NCBI RefSeq assembly: GCF_025140835.1
Contig: NZ_CP081153.1
Span: forward strand, 2,170,001 to 2,234,000
Direction: 5' to 3'
Length of the DNA stretch: 64,000 nucleotides
Source of the DNA: Aliiroseovarius sp. M344
GTDB lineage: Bacteria; Pseudomonadota; Alphaproteobacteria; Rhodobacterales; Rhodobacteraceae
Each line of letters starts with the position of its first letter. The stretch's first letter is position 1. The translations under genes were made by a program, and so were the position numbers. The notes beneath the pieces were generated by a model. That model was not told the origin of the DNA and did not search any database. It saw only the letters and a list, made by a program, of their open reading frames with translations. This document shows, one piece after another, positions 36,879 through 46,355 of this stretch.

Positions 36879-38174
36879 TCAATCCGCAAACGGGTCGGTG
36901 ACAAGGATCGTGTCGTCACGTTCCGGGCTGGTGGACAAAAGCGCGACAGGGCAGTCGATCAGCTCTTCCACCCGCTTCACATATTTGATCGCATTGGCGG
37001 GCAGGTCGTTCCAGCTGCGTGCGCCTTCGGTCGTTTCCGACCAACCGGGCATTTCTTCATAGATCGGGGTGCAGCGCGCCTGTTCATCTGCAGCGGTTGG
37101 CAGATAATCCATCTGCTTGCCGTCCAGATCATAGCCCACGCAGATTTTCAGCGTCTCAAACCCATCCAGAACGTCCAGTTTGGTCAGCGAGATGCCGGTC
37201 ACACCCGATGTCGCACAGGTTTGGCGCACCAAGGCGGCGTCAAACCAACCACAGCGACGCTTGCGCCCGGTGGTGGTGCCAAACTCGTGGCCCCGTTCGC
37301 CCAGCATCTGACCGTCGGCATCGTCCAGCTCGGTCGGGAACGGGCCTTCACCGACGCGGGTGGTATAGGCCTTCACGATCCCAAGCACATAGTCGATTGA
37401 TCCGGGGCCAATGCCCACACCCGTCGCCGCCTGCCCGGCGATGACGTTGGACGATGTGACAAACGGATAGGTGCCGAAATCAATGTCCAGAAGCGCCCCT
37501 TGCGCGCCTTCGAACAGGATACGTTTGCCAGCCTTACGCTTTTCGTTAAGCACCTTCCAGACCGGGGCAGCAAAGCGCAGGATTTTCGGCGCGACCTCTT
37601 TCAACTGGGCAACCAGCGCATCGCGGTCGATCGCCTCGATCCCCAGCCCCTTGCGCAGCGGGTCGTGGTGTTGAAGCGCGCGGTCGACGCGAGCCTCAAG
37701 CGTCGCGTGATCAGCCAGATCGGCAACGCGGATCGCGCGGCGGCCAACCTTGTCTTCGTAACATGGTCCAATACCACGCCCGGTGGTGCCAATCTTTGTG
37801 CCCTTGCTGGCAGCTTCTTCCCGCGCACGGTCCAGCTCTCCGTGAAACGGCAGGATCAGCGGTGTGTTTTCAGCGATCATCAACGTCTCGGGCGAGATAT
37901 CGACGCCTTGCTTGCTGATCGTCTCGATCTCGTTCAGCAGGTGCCATGGGTCCAGCACAACACCGTTGCCGATGACTGACAGCTTGCCGCCGCGCACAAC
38001 GCCGGATGGCAGCGCGTGCAGCTTGTAAACCTCGCCATCGACAACCAGCGTGTGGCCCGCATTGTGGCCGCCCTGAAAGCGCGCAATCACATCGGCACGT
38101 TCGCTGAGCCAGTCAACGATCTTGCCTTTTCCTTCATCGCCCCACTGGGCGCCTACGACGACTACATTGGCCAT
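36879..38174 (-). CDS. purA: Adenylosuccinate synthetase
   Basis: A 431-residue enzyme making adenylosuccinate from IMP, aspartate and GTP. The P-loop [11 protein letters not shown] (7-17), GHNAGHT, the TTGRGIGP segment and the [12 protein letters not shown] and [11 protein letters not shown] motifs are intact. AGGAAAAAG precedes the ATG. Divergent from secG. Confidence 0.97.
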   Translation of the reverse strand: MANVVVVGAQWGDEGKGKIVDWLSERADVIARFQGGHNAGHTLVVDGEVYKLHALPSGVVRGGKLSVIGNGVVLDPWHLLNEIETISKQGVDISPETLMIAENTPLILPFHGELDRAREEAASKGTKIGTTGRGIGPCYEDKVGRRAIRVADLADHATLEARVDRALQHHDPLRKGLGIEAIDRDALVAQLKEVAPKILRFAAPVWKVLNEKRKAGKRILFEGAQGALLDIDFGTYPFVTSSNVIAGQAATGVGIGPGSIDYVLGIVKAYTTRVGEGPFPTELDDADGQMLGERGHEFGTTTGRKRRCGWFDAALVRQTCATSGVTGISLTKLDVLDGFETLKICVGYDLDGKQMDYLPTAADEQARCTPIYEEMPGWSETTEGARSWNDLPANAIKYVKRVEELIDCPVALLSTSPERDDTILVTDPFAD

Positions 38175-38372
38175 GATCTTTTTCCTGTCTCAAAGAAAAC
38201 CCGTTAGGGTCATAGCCGCACATGACCCGGCGCGAAACCCGTAATCCGCATATCGAAGTTAAACAGGTGACGGAATCGCACATTGGGGGCGCGGCCCTTC
38301 TTGCACCCCTTCCGCTTTTCCCCTACATAGCCCCGCAGATCGAACGAACCCCCAGTCACGGAAGCGTCCCTT

Positions 38373-38738
38373 ATGGAAAACGTCATCCTCGTCATTCACC
38401 TGGTCCTGGCCCTTGGCCTGATCGGGATCGTGCTTTTGCAGCGGTCAGAAGGCGGCGGCCTTGGCATCGGCGGCGGTGGCGGCGGTGGCGTTATGTCGTC
38501 CCGCGGCGCGGCAACCGCCCTGGGCAAGCTGACCTGGCTTTTTGCAATTGCCTTTCTGGGCACGTCGATCACCCTGACAGTGATTGCCGCAAAGAACGCG
38601 GCTGACAGCTCTGTCATTGACACGCTGGGCATCGAAGCCCCTGCGGCCGAAGGCGATGCGCCTGCCTTGCCAGACGTGACCGATTTGCTTCCGCCCAGCA
38701 GCGCGGATGACAGCCTGACGCCACCGCGCGCCGACTAA
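38373..38738 (+). CDS. secG: Preprotein translocase subunit SecG
   Basis: A 121-residue inner-membrane protein with two membrane segments (about 3-22 and 50-70). A Gly-rich cytoplasmic loop between them (GGGLGIGGGGGGG) and the SSRGAATALGKLT segment are typical of SecG. The C-terminal tail is acidic and Pro-rich, as in other alphaproteobacteria. It precedes pyrG, a frequent arrangement. Confidence 0.92.
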   Translation: MENVILVIHLVLALGLIGIVLLQRSEGGGLGIGGGGGGGVMSSRGAATALGKLTWLFAIAFLGTSITLTVIAAKNAADSSVIDTLGIEAPAAEGDAPALPDVTDLLPPSSADDSLTPPRAD

Positions 38739-38936
38739 TACCCACAATACCTTGAGGAGGGGCGGATTTCCTGCCCCATCATCTTGCGATCCGGTTGCGC
38801 GGGGCACCGGAATCGGTTATGTCTTTAACCCCGTGGGAAGCGGATTCGCCGGGGCCATATTTATGGCCGTGCGCAGTGTTCGAAAGCCAATAATCAAAGG
38901 CGCACTGACGCCGAATTCACGGGGGCAGCCTAACGC

Positions 38937-40580
38937 ATGGCACGTTACATCTTCATCACCGGTGGTGTTGTTTCTTCTTTGGGCAAAGGTTTGACCGCTG
39001 CAGCCCTTGGCGCGCTGTTGCAAGCGCGCGGCTATACGGTGCGGATGCGCAAACTTGACCCCTATCTGAACGTCGATCCCGGCACGATGAGCCCGTTTGA
39101 GCATGGCGAAGTGTTTGTCACAGATGATGGCGCAGAAACCGATCTGGATCTTGGCCATTACGAACGTTTTACCGGGGTTGCCGCCCGCAACACCGACTCG
39201 GTCAGTTCCGGTCGCATTTACACCACCGTGTTGGAGAAAGAACGGCGCGGCGACTATCTGGGCAAAACCATTCAGGTGATCCCGCACGTCACCAACGAAA
39301 TCAAAGACTTCGTAGAGATCGGCGATGACGAGGTTGATTTCATGCTCTGCGAAATCGGCGGCACGGTCGGTGATATCGAAGCCCTGCCTTTCTTTGAGGC
39401 CATCCGTCAATTCAGTCAGGAACGCCCGCGTGGTCAGTGCATCTTCATGCACCTGACGCTGCTGCCCTTCCTTGCGGCCTCGGGCGAGTTAAAGACAAAA
39501 CCCACACAGCACTCGGTGAAGGAACTCCGGTCAATCGGTATCGCGCCCGATGTGCTGGTGTGCCGCGCCGAACATAATATCCCGGAAAAGGAGCGCGACA
39601 AGATTGCGCTGTTTTGTAATGTCCGCCCGGATGCGGTGATCCCGGCCTATGACCTGAAGTCGATTTACGAAGCGCCGATGGCGTTTCACAAAGTCGGGCT
39701 GGATCAGGCCGTGCTGGACGCCTTCCAGATCGCCCCTGCCCCCAAGCCTGACCTGCGCCGCTGGGAAGATGTCGAAGATCGCATTCACAATGCGGAAGGC
39801 GAAGTGCGCGTGGCCGTCGTTGGCAAATATATCCAGCTTGAGGATGCCTATAAGTCGATCAAAGAGGCTTTGATGCATGGTGGCATGGCCAATCGTGTGC
39901 GGGTCAAACTGGAATGGGTGGATGCCGAACTGTTTGAGGCGGAAGACCCGGCGCCATATCTGGCAGGGTTCCACGCCATCCTTGTGCCCGGCGGCTTTGG
40001 CGAGCGCGGCACGGAAGGCAAGATCAAAACCGCACAATTCGCCCGCGAACGCAAAATCCCCTATTTGGGCATTTGTCTGGGGATGCAGATGGCGGTTGTC
40101 GAAGCGGCGCGCAACGTCGCGGGCATCAAGGATGCCGGATCGGAAGAATTCGACCACGAGGCCGGTGAAACCCGCTTCACGCCGGTTGTCTATCACCTGA
40201 AGGAATGGGTGCAGGGCAATTACAAGGTCAAGCGCAAGGTCTCGGACGACAAGGGTGGCACCATGCGGTTGGGCGCTTACACGGCGACCCTGACCGAAGG
40301 ATCAAAAGTGGCCGAGATTTATGGCTCGACCACCATCGAGGAACGTCACCGCCACCGCTATGAGGTGGACACAAAATACCGCAAGCAGCTGGAAGAGTGT
40401 GGGTTGCATTTCTCAGGCATGTCTCCCGATGGACGGCTACCGGAAATCGTAGAATGGCAGGACCACCCGTGGTTTGTCGGCGTGCAATTCCACCCGGAAC
40501 TGAAGTCCAAACCGTTCGACCCAGCGCCCTTGTTCGCCGATTTCATCCGCGCCGCGAAAGAGGTCGAGCGTCTGGTATGA
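38937..40580 (+). CDS. pyrG: CTP synthase
   Basis: A 547-residue glutamine-dependent CTP synthase. The amidoligase domain starts [18 protein letters not shown], and the class I glutamine amidotransferase domain has YLGICLGMQ with the nucleophilic Cys and a final VQFHPELKS. It converts UTP to CTP. Its TGA overlaps the next ATG. The ribosome site is weak. Confidence 0.97.
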   Translation: MARYIFITGGVVSSLGKGLTAAALGALLQARGYTVRMRKLDPYLNVDPGTMSPFEHGEVFVTDDGAETDLDLGHYERFTGVAARNTDSVSSGRIYTTVLEKERRGDYLGKTIQVIPHVTNEIKDFVEIGDDEVDFMLCEIGGTVGDIEALPFFEAIRQFSQERPRGQCIFMHLTLLPFLAASGELKTKPTQHSVKELRSIGIAPDVLVCRAEHNIPEKERDKIALFCNVRPDAVIPAYDLKSIYEAPMAFHKVGLDQAVLDAFQIAPAPKPDLRRWEDVEDRIHNAEGEVRVAVVGKYIQLEDAYKSIKEALMHGGMANRVRVKLEWVDAELFEAEDPAPYLAGFHAILVPGGFGERGTEGKIKTAQFARERKIPYLGICLGMQMAVVEAARNVAGIKDAGSEEFDHEAGETRFTPVVYHLKEWVQGNYKVKRKVSDDKGGTMRLGAYTATLTEGSKVAEIYGSTTIEERHRHRYEVDTKYRKQLEECGLHFSGMSPDGRLPEIVEWQDHPWFVGVQFHPELKSKPFDPAPLFADFIRAAKEVERLV

Positions 40581-41254
40581 TCCGGGCGCTGCTGTCAGGA
40601 TTTATTCTTTCCGCACAATCCCTTACTGCTGGCGAAGTGACACAGGTGGATTACGCCGATCTGGCCGGTCAATTGCCCGGCCTTGTCGATTTTGAAGACT
40701 TCGCAACATTGCCGGAACCCGGCCAGCCCGTACCGGGGCCAATCATTTATTCTGGTCTGGTCATCGGCGCGCAATTGGCCGGCCAAACGGTGCGCCCGGT
40801 CGATGGGTTTGACCTGCTTGAGGGCATACCTGACCTGCCCCTTCGCAGCAGTTTGGGCGACACAGACGCGGCACTTGCGGTCGCCTATCATGCAGGCTTC
40901 GGGTCCAACGCCGCCTTTCCGCTTGGACCTGACGGATTTAGTAAGCGCTCGGGCCGCGGCGAAGGAGCGCTGGCGCTGGTTTTCGACAATTCGGTCTCAG
41001 CGTTTGGGCTGAAACTGCATGCAGATTACCCCGATCCGCTTGGCTCCCGGCCGCAACCGGGCACTGTGACACTGACGTTTTACGATCAATCGGGTGCCGA
41101 AATCGCGCATCACGACCTGCAACCGGTCCACGGTGTGAACGCGGTGGGACTGTTGATTGCGCCACCTGCCAAAGCCATAACCCTGACCCACCGCGACCCC
41201 GGTGGCATCGCTGTGGACGACATCCGCTATGATCAGGACAGTTTGGGCAGTTAA
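40577..41254 (+). CDS. Exported protein of unknown function
   Basis: A 225-residue protein starting inside the pyrG stop (ATGA). The first ~18 residues look like a signal peptide ending in LTA-GE. The remainder is beta-rich, Gly/Asp/Pro-rich and resembles jelly-roll exported domains ([19 protein letters not shown], then AVDDIRYDQ at the end). No PEP-CTERM-type sorting tail is present. Function unknown. Coupling to pyrG may simply reflect compact gene packing. Confidence 0.65.
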   Translation: MIRALLSGFILSAQSLTAGEVTQVDYADLAGQLPGLVDFEDFATLPEPGQPVPGPIIYSGLVIGAQLAGQTVRPVDGFDLLEGIPDLPLRSSLGDTDAALAVAYHAGFGSNAAFPLGPDGFSKRSGRGEGALALVFDNSVSAFGLKLHADYPDPLGSRPQPGTVTLTFYDQSGAEIAHHDLQPVHGVNAVGLLIAPPAKAITLTHRDPGGIAVDDIRYDQDSLGS

Positions 41255-41365
41255 AGCGTTTCGAAAAAACCTACGACACCGGTTTTTGGCGAAACGCGCG
41301 AAACGCTGAAGTGTTGAACGGCGTTTCGGATGATCCCGGTCTCCGGTTTAATTCGAAACGCTTTA
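41252..41365. repeat. Inverted-repeat cluster built on GCGTTTCG / CGAAACGC
   Basis: Perfect 14-base arms (TAAAGCGTTTCGAA at 41252-41265 and its complement at 41352-41365) enclose two immediately adjacent GCGAAACGC copies (41289-41297, 41298-41306) and one GCGTTTCG (41321-41328). The whole could fold as a large branched hairpin. It begins in the stop codon of the exported protein. It may end the pyrG transcript or be a mobile palindromic element; there is no T run. Confidence 0.75.
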
Positions 41366-41450
41366 GGTCGCGGCGATACCTGACGCGGATGTGACGCTCG
41401 GTTACAAATGTCGGGCTGGCATTTTTGGCGAAGTCGCCTAAGTTACCCCC

Positions 41451-41906
41451 ATGTTCGGATCCCTTCTCAGCAAACTGACCCAACCCAACCCCGTCCCGCT
41501 TGCCGATGACGATGCCCGGCTGGCCATCACGGCTCTTCTGGTGCGGTTGGCGCGCTCGGACCACGCTTATGGTGCAACTGAGATCGACGAGATCAACCGC
41601 ATCCTGTCAAAGCGCTATGATTTAACTCGAGACGCCGCCGCAGCGCTTCTGCACGAGGCAGAGGAAATCGAAGCCGTCGCGCCCGACACGGTGCGGTTTA
41701 CCAACGCCGTCAAGGACGGGGTGCCACTTGATGACCGCATGGCTGTCATCGAAGCCGCTTGGTCCGTGGTTTTGGCTGACGGTGTACGCACTGCGGAAGA
41801 AGACGCTTTGATGCGGATGATCCCACGCTTTCTGGGCATCACAGATCGCGAAAGCAACGAAGCACGCCTGCGCGCCGCGAAGGCCATGAACGGCGCCTCG
41901 ATCTAA
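41451..41906 (+). CDS. TerB-family protein
   Basis: A 151-residue all-helical protein of the TerB (tellurite resistance B-like) family. The RLARSDHAYGATEIDEI and VVLADGVRTAEEDALMRMI segments contain the paired acidic residues typical of these metal-binding four-helix folds. Members occur alone in many proteobacteria with unclear function; a tellurite role should not be assumed. Confidence 0.82.
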   Translation: MFGSLLSKLTQPNPVPLADDDARLAITALLVRLARSDHAYGATEIDEINRILSKRYDLTRDAAAALLHEAEEIEAVAPDTVRFTNAVKDGVPLDDRMAVIEAAWSVVLADGVRTAEEDALMRMIPRFLGITDRESNEARLRAAKAMNGASI

Positions 41907-42170
41907 GAGCAGCACCTTCGAAGCCATTCACGACACAAAGGTCGCGCCAGCCGAAAATCCCAACGCAACCTGGTCGTAAATCGGTCTGCGTTTGTAACAA
42001 CGCTCGGGTTCAACCCAAGCGCGCGCATGATGGACTATGGCGCACAATCTGACCGGCGAACCGCCGTTCCGCCATGATTTACGTAACTTCCCCGCCTTTT
42101 CGCCGTTGCAATTCAAAGAAATATGCGCCCTACTCCGATGTCACACCACTTGCCATAACTAGGTTCATAC

Positions 42171-42974
42171 GTGCCACTCGACCAAACTGCCAATTCCTCA
42201 TCCACAGCCACGCCTGTGATCGAAATTCGTGACCTTCATAAAAGTTATGGGGCACTTGAGGTTCTGAAGGGGGTCGATCTTGTGGCCGAGCGGGGGCACG
42301 TCGTGTCGCTGATCGGATCGTCAGGCTCAGGCAAGTCCACGCTGCTGCGTTGTGCTAACCTTCTTGAAGACAGCCAACAGGGTGACATCCTGTTCGAAGG
42401 TGAGCCGATCACATGGCGGGGTCATTCGTTGCACCGGCATCCAGCGGACCGCGCACAAGTCACGCGTATCCGCACCAATCTTTCGATGGTGTTTCAGCAG
42501 TTTAACCTGTGGTCACATATGACCATCCTGCAAAACGTGATGGAAGCGCCCGTCACCGTGCTGGGGCGTGACAAATCCGACGTCGAAGAAAAAGCCCGTG
42601 CCTATCTGGCCAAAGTCGGGATCGGCGACAAATGCGATGTCTGGCCTGCGCAACTGTCCGGCGGGCAGCAGCAACGTGCCGCCATTGCGCGCGCGCTGTG
42701 CATGGAGCCAAAGGCCCTTTTGTTTGACGAGCCGACCTCGGCGCTTGATCCAGAGCTGGAACAAGAGGTGGTCAAGGTCATCAAAGACCTTGCTGCCGAA
42801 GGCCGCACCATGGTGATCGTCACCCACGACATGCGGCTTGCCGCCGACGTGTCCGACCACGTCATCTTCCTGCATCAAGGTTTGATCGAGGAAGAGGGCG
42901 CACCCGAAACGCTGTTTGGATCGCCAAAAAGCGAACGGTTAAAACAGTTTCTGTCAGCCACTCAACCTGACTGA
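42171..42974 (+). CDS. Polar amino acid ABC transporter, ATP-binding subunit
   Basis: A 267-residue ABC ATPase of the HisP/OccP/GlnQ type. Walker A GSSGSGKST (about 49-57), signature LSGGQQQR, Walker B LLFDEPTSALDP and the switch His in VTHDM are all present. The start is a GTG. The next genes encode the binding protein and two permeases, so it energises that importer. Confidence 0.95.
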   Translation: MPLDQTANSSSTATPVIEIRDLHKSYGALEVLKGVDLVAERGHVVSLIGSSGSGKSTLLRCANLLEDSQQGDILFEGEPITWRGHSLHRHPADRAQVTRIRTNLSMVFQQFNLWSHMTILQNVMEAPVTVLGRDKSDVEEKARAYLAKVGIGDKCDVWPAQLSGGQQQRAAIARALCMEPKALLFDEPTSALDPELEQEVVKVIKDLAAEGRTMVIVTHDMRLAADVSDHVIFLHQGLIEEEGAPETLFGSPKSERLKQFLSATQPD

Positions 42975-43015
42975 CTTGAAAGCCAAGAAAACCAACACTT
43001 AATGGGAGTTAACTT

Positions 43016-43738
43016 ATGAAAAAGCTGATCCTTTCGACTGCGGCACTTGCAGTCACGGCCGGCTTCGCGATGGCAGACAACCACGGAAAAACCGTGCGTC
43101 TGGGCACCGAAGGCGCTTATGCACCTTGGAATTTCGTGAATGATGCTGGTGAAATCGACGGGTTCGAGCGCGAGCTGGGCGACGAGCTGTGCAAACGCCT
43201 GGAACTGACCTGTGAATGGGTCAAAAACGAGTGGGATACGATCATCCCGAACCTCGTATCGGGCAACTATGATGCGATCATCGCAGGCATGTCGATCACC
43301 GACGAGCGCGACGAAGTGATCGACTTCACCCAACCCTATACCCCGCCAGATCCCTCGGCCTATGCCGCAATGTCGGCTGACGTCGACCCGGCTTCGGCTG
43401 TTGTAGCGGCTCAGGCCACCACCATTCAGGCTGCGTTCGTGGCTGATCAGGGCTGGACCCTGGTTGAGTTCCCGACCCCCGAAGAAACTGTCGCTGCCGT
43501 GAAAAGCGGCGAAGCTGACGCGGTGCTGGCCGACAAAAGCTTCCTTGATACCATGGTCGGCACGGACGGTCTGGTGATGCTGGAGCGGATGGAAGCCATC
43601 GGCGGCGGCGTTGGCATGGGGTTCCGCGAAAGCGACGCGGAAATGCGTGACATGTTTGACAAGGCGATCCAGTCCATGAAGGACGACGGTACGTTGAACG
43701 AGATGATTGCCAAGTGGGAAGTTTCCTCGCAGTGGTAA
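43016..43738 (+). CDS. Polar amino acid / amine ABC transporter substrate-binding protein
   Basis: A 240-residue periplasmic binding protein, family 3. A Sec signal ends FAMA-D near residue 20. The fold is typical: LGTEGAYAPWNF, GFERELGDELC and the MSITDERDEVIDFTQPY hinge-adjacent segment. Sequence resembles lysine/arginine/ornithine- or opine-binding relatives; the ligand is not certain. It is followed by a strong hairpin terminator, as often seen to give more binding protein than permease. Confidence 0.9.
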   Translation: MKKLILSTAALAVTAGFAMADNHGKTVRLGTEGAYAPWNFVNDAGEIDGFERELGDELCKRLELTCEWVKNEWDTIIPNLVSGNYDAIIAGMSITDERDEVIDFTQPYTPPDPSAYAAMSADVDPASAVVAAQATTIQAAFVADQGWTLVEFPTPEETVAAVKSGEADAVLADKSFLDTMVGTDGLVMLERMEAIGGGVGMGFRESDAEMRDMFDKAIQSMKDDGTLNEMIAKWEVSSQW

Positions 43739-43749
43739 TGTAACCTACC

Positions 43750-43783
43750 GGCCCGCGCATATCAGTTGCGCGGGCCATTTTTT
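43750..43783 (+). terminator. Intra-operon terminator after the binding-protein gene
   Basis: GGCCCGCGC (43750-43758) pairs with GCGCGGGCC (43768-43776) and is followed by ATTTTTT. It lies between the binding-protein and permease genes and probably lets only part of transcription continue. Confidence 0.88.
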
Positions 43784-43840
43784 GCCGCCCGGTCTGACAC
43801 CGACCGGCCAATCTGGCACAAACGTCAACCGGTATCCGCA

Positions 43841-44725
43841 ATGTTTTCCTACTGCACCGATCCCTCAACGCTAGAAGGCCTGAGCTGGCTCAGTTGCTAC
43901 CTGACAACCGGGAAGCATATGGGCTTTTACCTGTCCTTCCTGACGGTGATCTTTTTGCTGTTGATCACGGCGCCGGTGGCCCTTTTGTTCGGCTTTGCCG
44001 GGGCATCCGCCGCGCGGTCGCGGTTCTTGCCCCTCAGCCTTCTTGGCAAAACCTACACGGCGATCGTGCGCGGTGTGCCCGACATCGCCTTTTTCATGTT
44101 CTTCGTGATCGCACTGGATCAGGCGTTCGAATATTTGCGCCACAAGACAAAATGTCCCGACTGGTCCGAACCGATCCGCCAGGGCAGCGATTTCGTGGTC
44201 TGTACGCAGGCCAAGCTACCCTTATCGACCAGCCCACAATGGGTTCACGAGGCCTATGGCTTCTCACTCGCAGTGCTGACCTTTTCCATCGTGTTCGGCG
44301 CTTTTGCGGCAAATGTGCTTTATGGCGCGATGCGCGCAGTGCCACGCGCGCAACTTGAGACTGCCGAAGCCTATGGCATGACATCGCGCCAGACATTTTG
44401 GCGCATCCTAGTGCCGCAGATGTGGGTCTATGCCCTGCCCGGCCTGTCCAACCTGTGGATGATCCTTGTCAAAGCCACCCCGCTCTTGTTTCTGCTGGGT
44501 GTCGAAGACATCGTTTATTGGGCCAGAGAACTGGGGGCGACCAAGGCTGCGAAATTTACCGATTATCCGCATGGGAACTGGCACGCGATCTATTTCTTTG
44601 GGCTGCTCGTGTTCTATCTGATGCTGACCTCGGTCAGTGAACGTGTGTTCAAACGCATCTCGCGCCGCCTGTCCCACGGACAGGCCACCGCCGCTGGCGA
44701 AGCCCAACGAAAGGCCGCACAATGA
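43841..44725 (+). CDS. Polar amino acid ABC transporter permease 1
   Basis: A 294-residue HisM/HisQ-type permease with five or so membrane segments. The coupling motif is near EAYGMTSRQTFWRILVPQ. A periplasmic loop after the second segment is longer than usual and carries two Cys (about residues 105 and 122), which could be disulfide-linked. The start used gives a sensible N-terminus, although its ribosome site is weak; the upstream 25 codons cover the terminator stem. Confidence 0.92.
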   Translation: MFSYCTDPSTLEGLSWLSCYLTTGKHMGFYLSFLTVIFLLLITAPVALLFGFAGASAARSRFLPLSLLGKTYTAIVRGVPDIAFFMFFVIALDQAFEYLRHKTKCPDWSEPIRQGSDFVVCTQAKLPLSTSPQWVHEAYGFSLAVLTFSIVFGAFAANVLYGAMRAVPRAQLETAEAYGMTSRQTFWRILVPQMWVYALPGLSNLWMILVKATPLLFLLGVEDIVYWARELGATKAAKFTDYPHGNWHAIYFFGLLVFYLMLTSVSERVFKRISRRLSHGQATAAGEAQRKAAQ

Positions 44726-45528
44726 GTTGCCTTCAAACCGTACAGGATTATGCGTTCAGGTCGCTGGGGTTTGGCGAACGTCTGTTACCCCGCGAGGGTT
44801 TTACCTTGTGCGAACAGGTGACGCTGATCGGCTCGGGCATGTTCTGGAACATCTATTTCGGCCTGATTGCCATCGTATTTGGGTTTTTTGCAGCCACCGG
44901 CATGGCGCTGGCTAAGAACAGCGAAAACAAATGGGTGCGCAAACCGGCCGAGTTCTTTATCTACGTGTTCCGCGGTTCGCCCTTGTTTATTCAGATGTTC
45001 TTTGCCTATGCGGTCTTTGTTGTGATCAAACAAAGCGTGCCCTTCATGGCCCCGTTCACCTCGGCCTGGCTGGGGGCTACGTTGGTTTTGTTCCTGAACA
45101 CCACGGCCTATACTGCCGAGATTTTCTATGGCGCGCTGCAATCAATCCCGAAGGGCGATCTGGAGGCAGCGGATGCGTATGGCATCACAGGGCGCACCCG
45201 GTTTACCCGGATCGTCTGGCCGTCGATGCTGCGGCTTGCCTGGCCGGCTTATACCAACGAGGCAATCTTTCTGTTTCACGCCACGGCGCTGGTCTTTTTC
45301 TCGGGCTTTCCGGTGTGGGCACAACGGGGCGACGCGCTGTATTACGCAAGCTACTTTGCCGACAAGACCTTCAACCCGTTTATCCCTTATCCCATTCTGG
45401 CAGGGTTCTTCATTCTGCTGACGTTGGTGGTCATCACGGTGTTTGGCACAATTGGCAAACGATTGAACCGTCATTTGCCGCAAGCCACCGTTCGCCGTCC
45501 GGGCTTCATGCGCACACTGATGCGCTAA
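44722..45528 (+). CDS. Polar amino acid ABC transporter permease 2
   Basis: A 268-residue partner permease, with the same coupling segment EAADAYGITGRTRFTRIVWP. ATGA overlap with permease 1 indicates coupled synthesis of the two halves of the channel. Confidence 0.93.
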   Translation: MSCLQTVQDYAFRSLGFGERLLPREGFTLCEQVTLIGSGMFWNIYFGLIAIVFGFFAATGMALAKNSENKWVRKPAEFFIYVFRGSPLFIQMFFAYAVFVVIKQSVPFMAPFTSAWLGATLVLFLNTTAYTAEIFYGALQSIPKGDLEAADAYGITGRTRFTRIVWPSMLRLAWPAYTNEAIFLFHATALVFFSGFPVWAQRGDALYYASYFADKTFNPFIPYPILAGFFILLTLVVITVFGTIGKRLNRHLPQATVRRPGFMRTLMR

Positions 45529-45674
45529 CCGCCCAACTGGCTGCTCTTTCACCACTGGAATGACCTGCGAGCGACCTCGCTGGCTGTATAAGACAGGCGC
45601 GCATTTTCCCCCCTTGCTCCGACCAACAGGCTCGGTTAGTGTCCGTTTCATAATTTGATCAAATTCGGTGATTC

Positions 45675-46355
45675 ATGCGGATCGGTATCCTTCAAACCGG
45701 CCACTCCCCTGATGAAGTACGCGATGATCTGGGCGATTACGGCCAGATGTTCATCCGGCTTCTTGATGGGCATGGCTATGACTTCACAATCTACAGCGTG
45801 GTGGACAACCAGTTTCCAGACGGACCAGACGCTGCCGACGGGTGGCTGATCACCGGGTCGAAGCACGGCGCTTATGAGGATCACGACTGGATCGCACCAC
45901 TGGAAAAGCTGGTTCGTGACATTCGTGACGCCGATCTGCCGCTCGTCGGTGTGTGCTTTGGCCATCAAATCATTGCGCAAGCCCTTGGCGGTAAAGTGCA
46001 GAAGTTTGACGGCGGCTGGGCCGTTGGGCGTCAGGTCTATGAGATCGACGGCGAAAAGATTGCCCTGAATGCGTGGCATCAGGATCAGGTGGTGGACCTA
46101 CCTGAAGGTGCGCGGGTCTTTGCTTCGAATGACTTTTGCGAAAACGCGGGTCTGATGATTGGCGACAAGATCATGACCATTCAACCACACCCGGAATTCA
46201 CCGCACAGATGATCGACGCTTTGATCAAATACCGGGGACGCGGCAACATATCGGAAGATGTTCTGTCAAAGGCCCAAGATGGCTTGGCGCAGGTCATCGA
46301 CACGCAAAAATTCGCAGATCAGATGGCGAAAATTCTGAACAAAGGGGACAGGTAA
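45675..46355 (+). CDS. Class I glutamine amidotransferase
   Basis: A 226-residue stand-alone GATase1 related to the GMP synthase amidotransferase domain. The triad is C94 (VGVCFGHQ), H172 and E174 (HPEF). It could hydrolyse glutamine or a gamma-glutamyl compound. Its stop overlaps the start of the glutamine-synthetase-like gene by one base (TAATG). The pairing with that ligase resembles PuuD/PuuA-type gamma-glutamyl amine catabolism; that is inference. Confidence 0.88.
   Translation: MRIGILQTGHSPDEVRDDLGDYGQMFIRLLDGHGYDFTIYSVVDNQFPDGPDAADGWLITGSKHGAYEDHDWIAPLEKLVRDIRDADLPLVGVCFGHQIIAQALGGKVQKFDGGWAVGRQVYEIDGEKIALNAWHQDQVVDLPEGARVFASNDFCENAGLMIGDKIMTIQPHPEFTAQMIDALIKYRGRGNISEDVLSKAQDGLAQVIDTQKFADQMAKILNKGDR

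Noticed and set aside
38739..38936. Terminator or small gene between secG and pyrG
   Set aside because: A GGGGC/GCCCC stem near 38759-38777 has no T run. No frame in the gap has coding features.
41907..42170. tRNA-like sequence with GGGTTCAACCC before the ABC transporter
   Set aside because: The surrounding bases do not form acceptor or anticodon arms, and the motif is a simple short palindrome.
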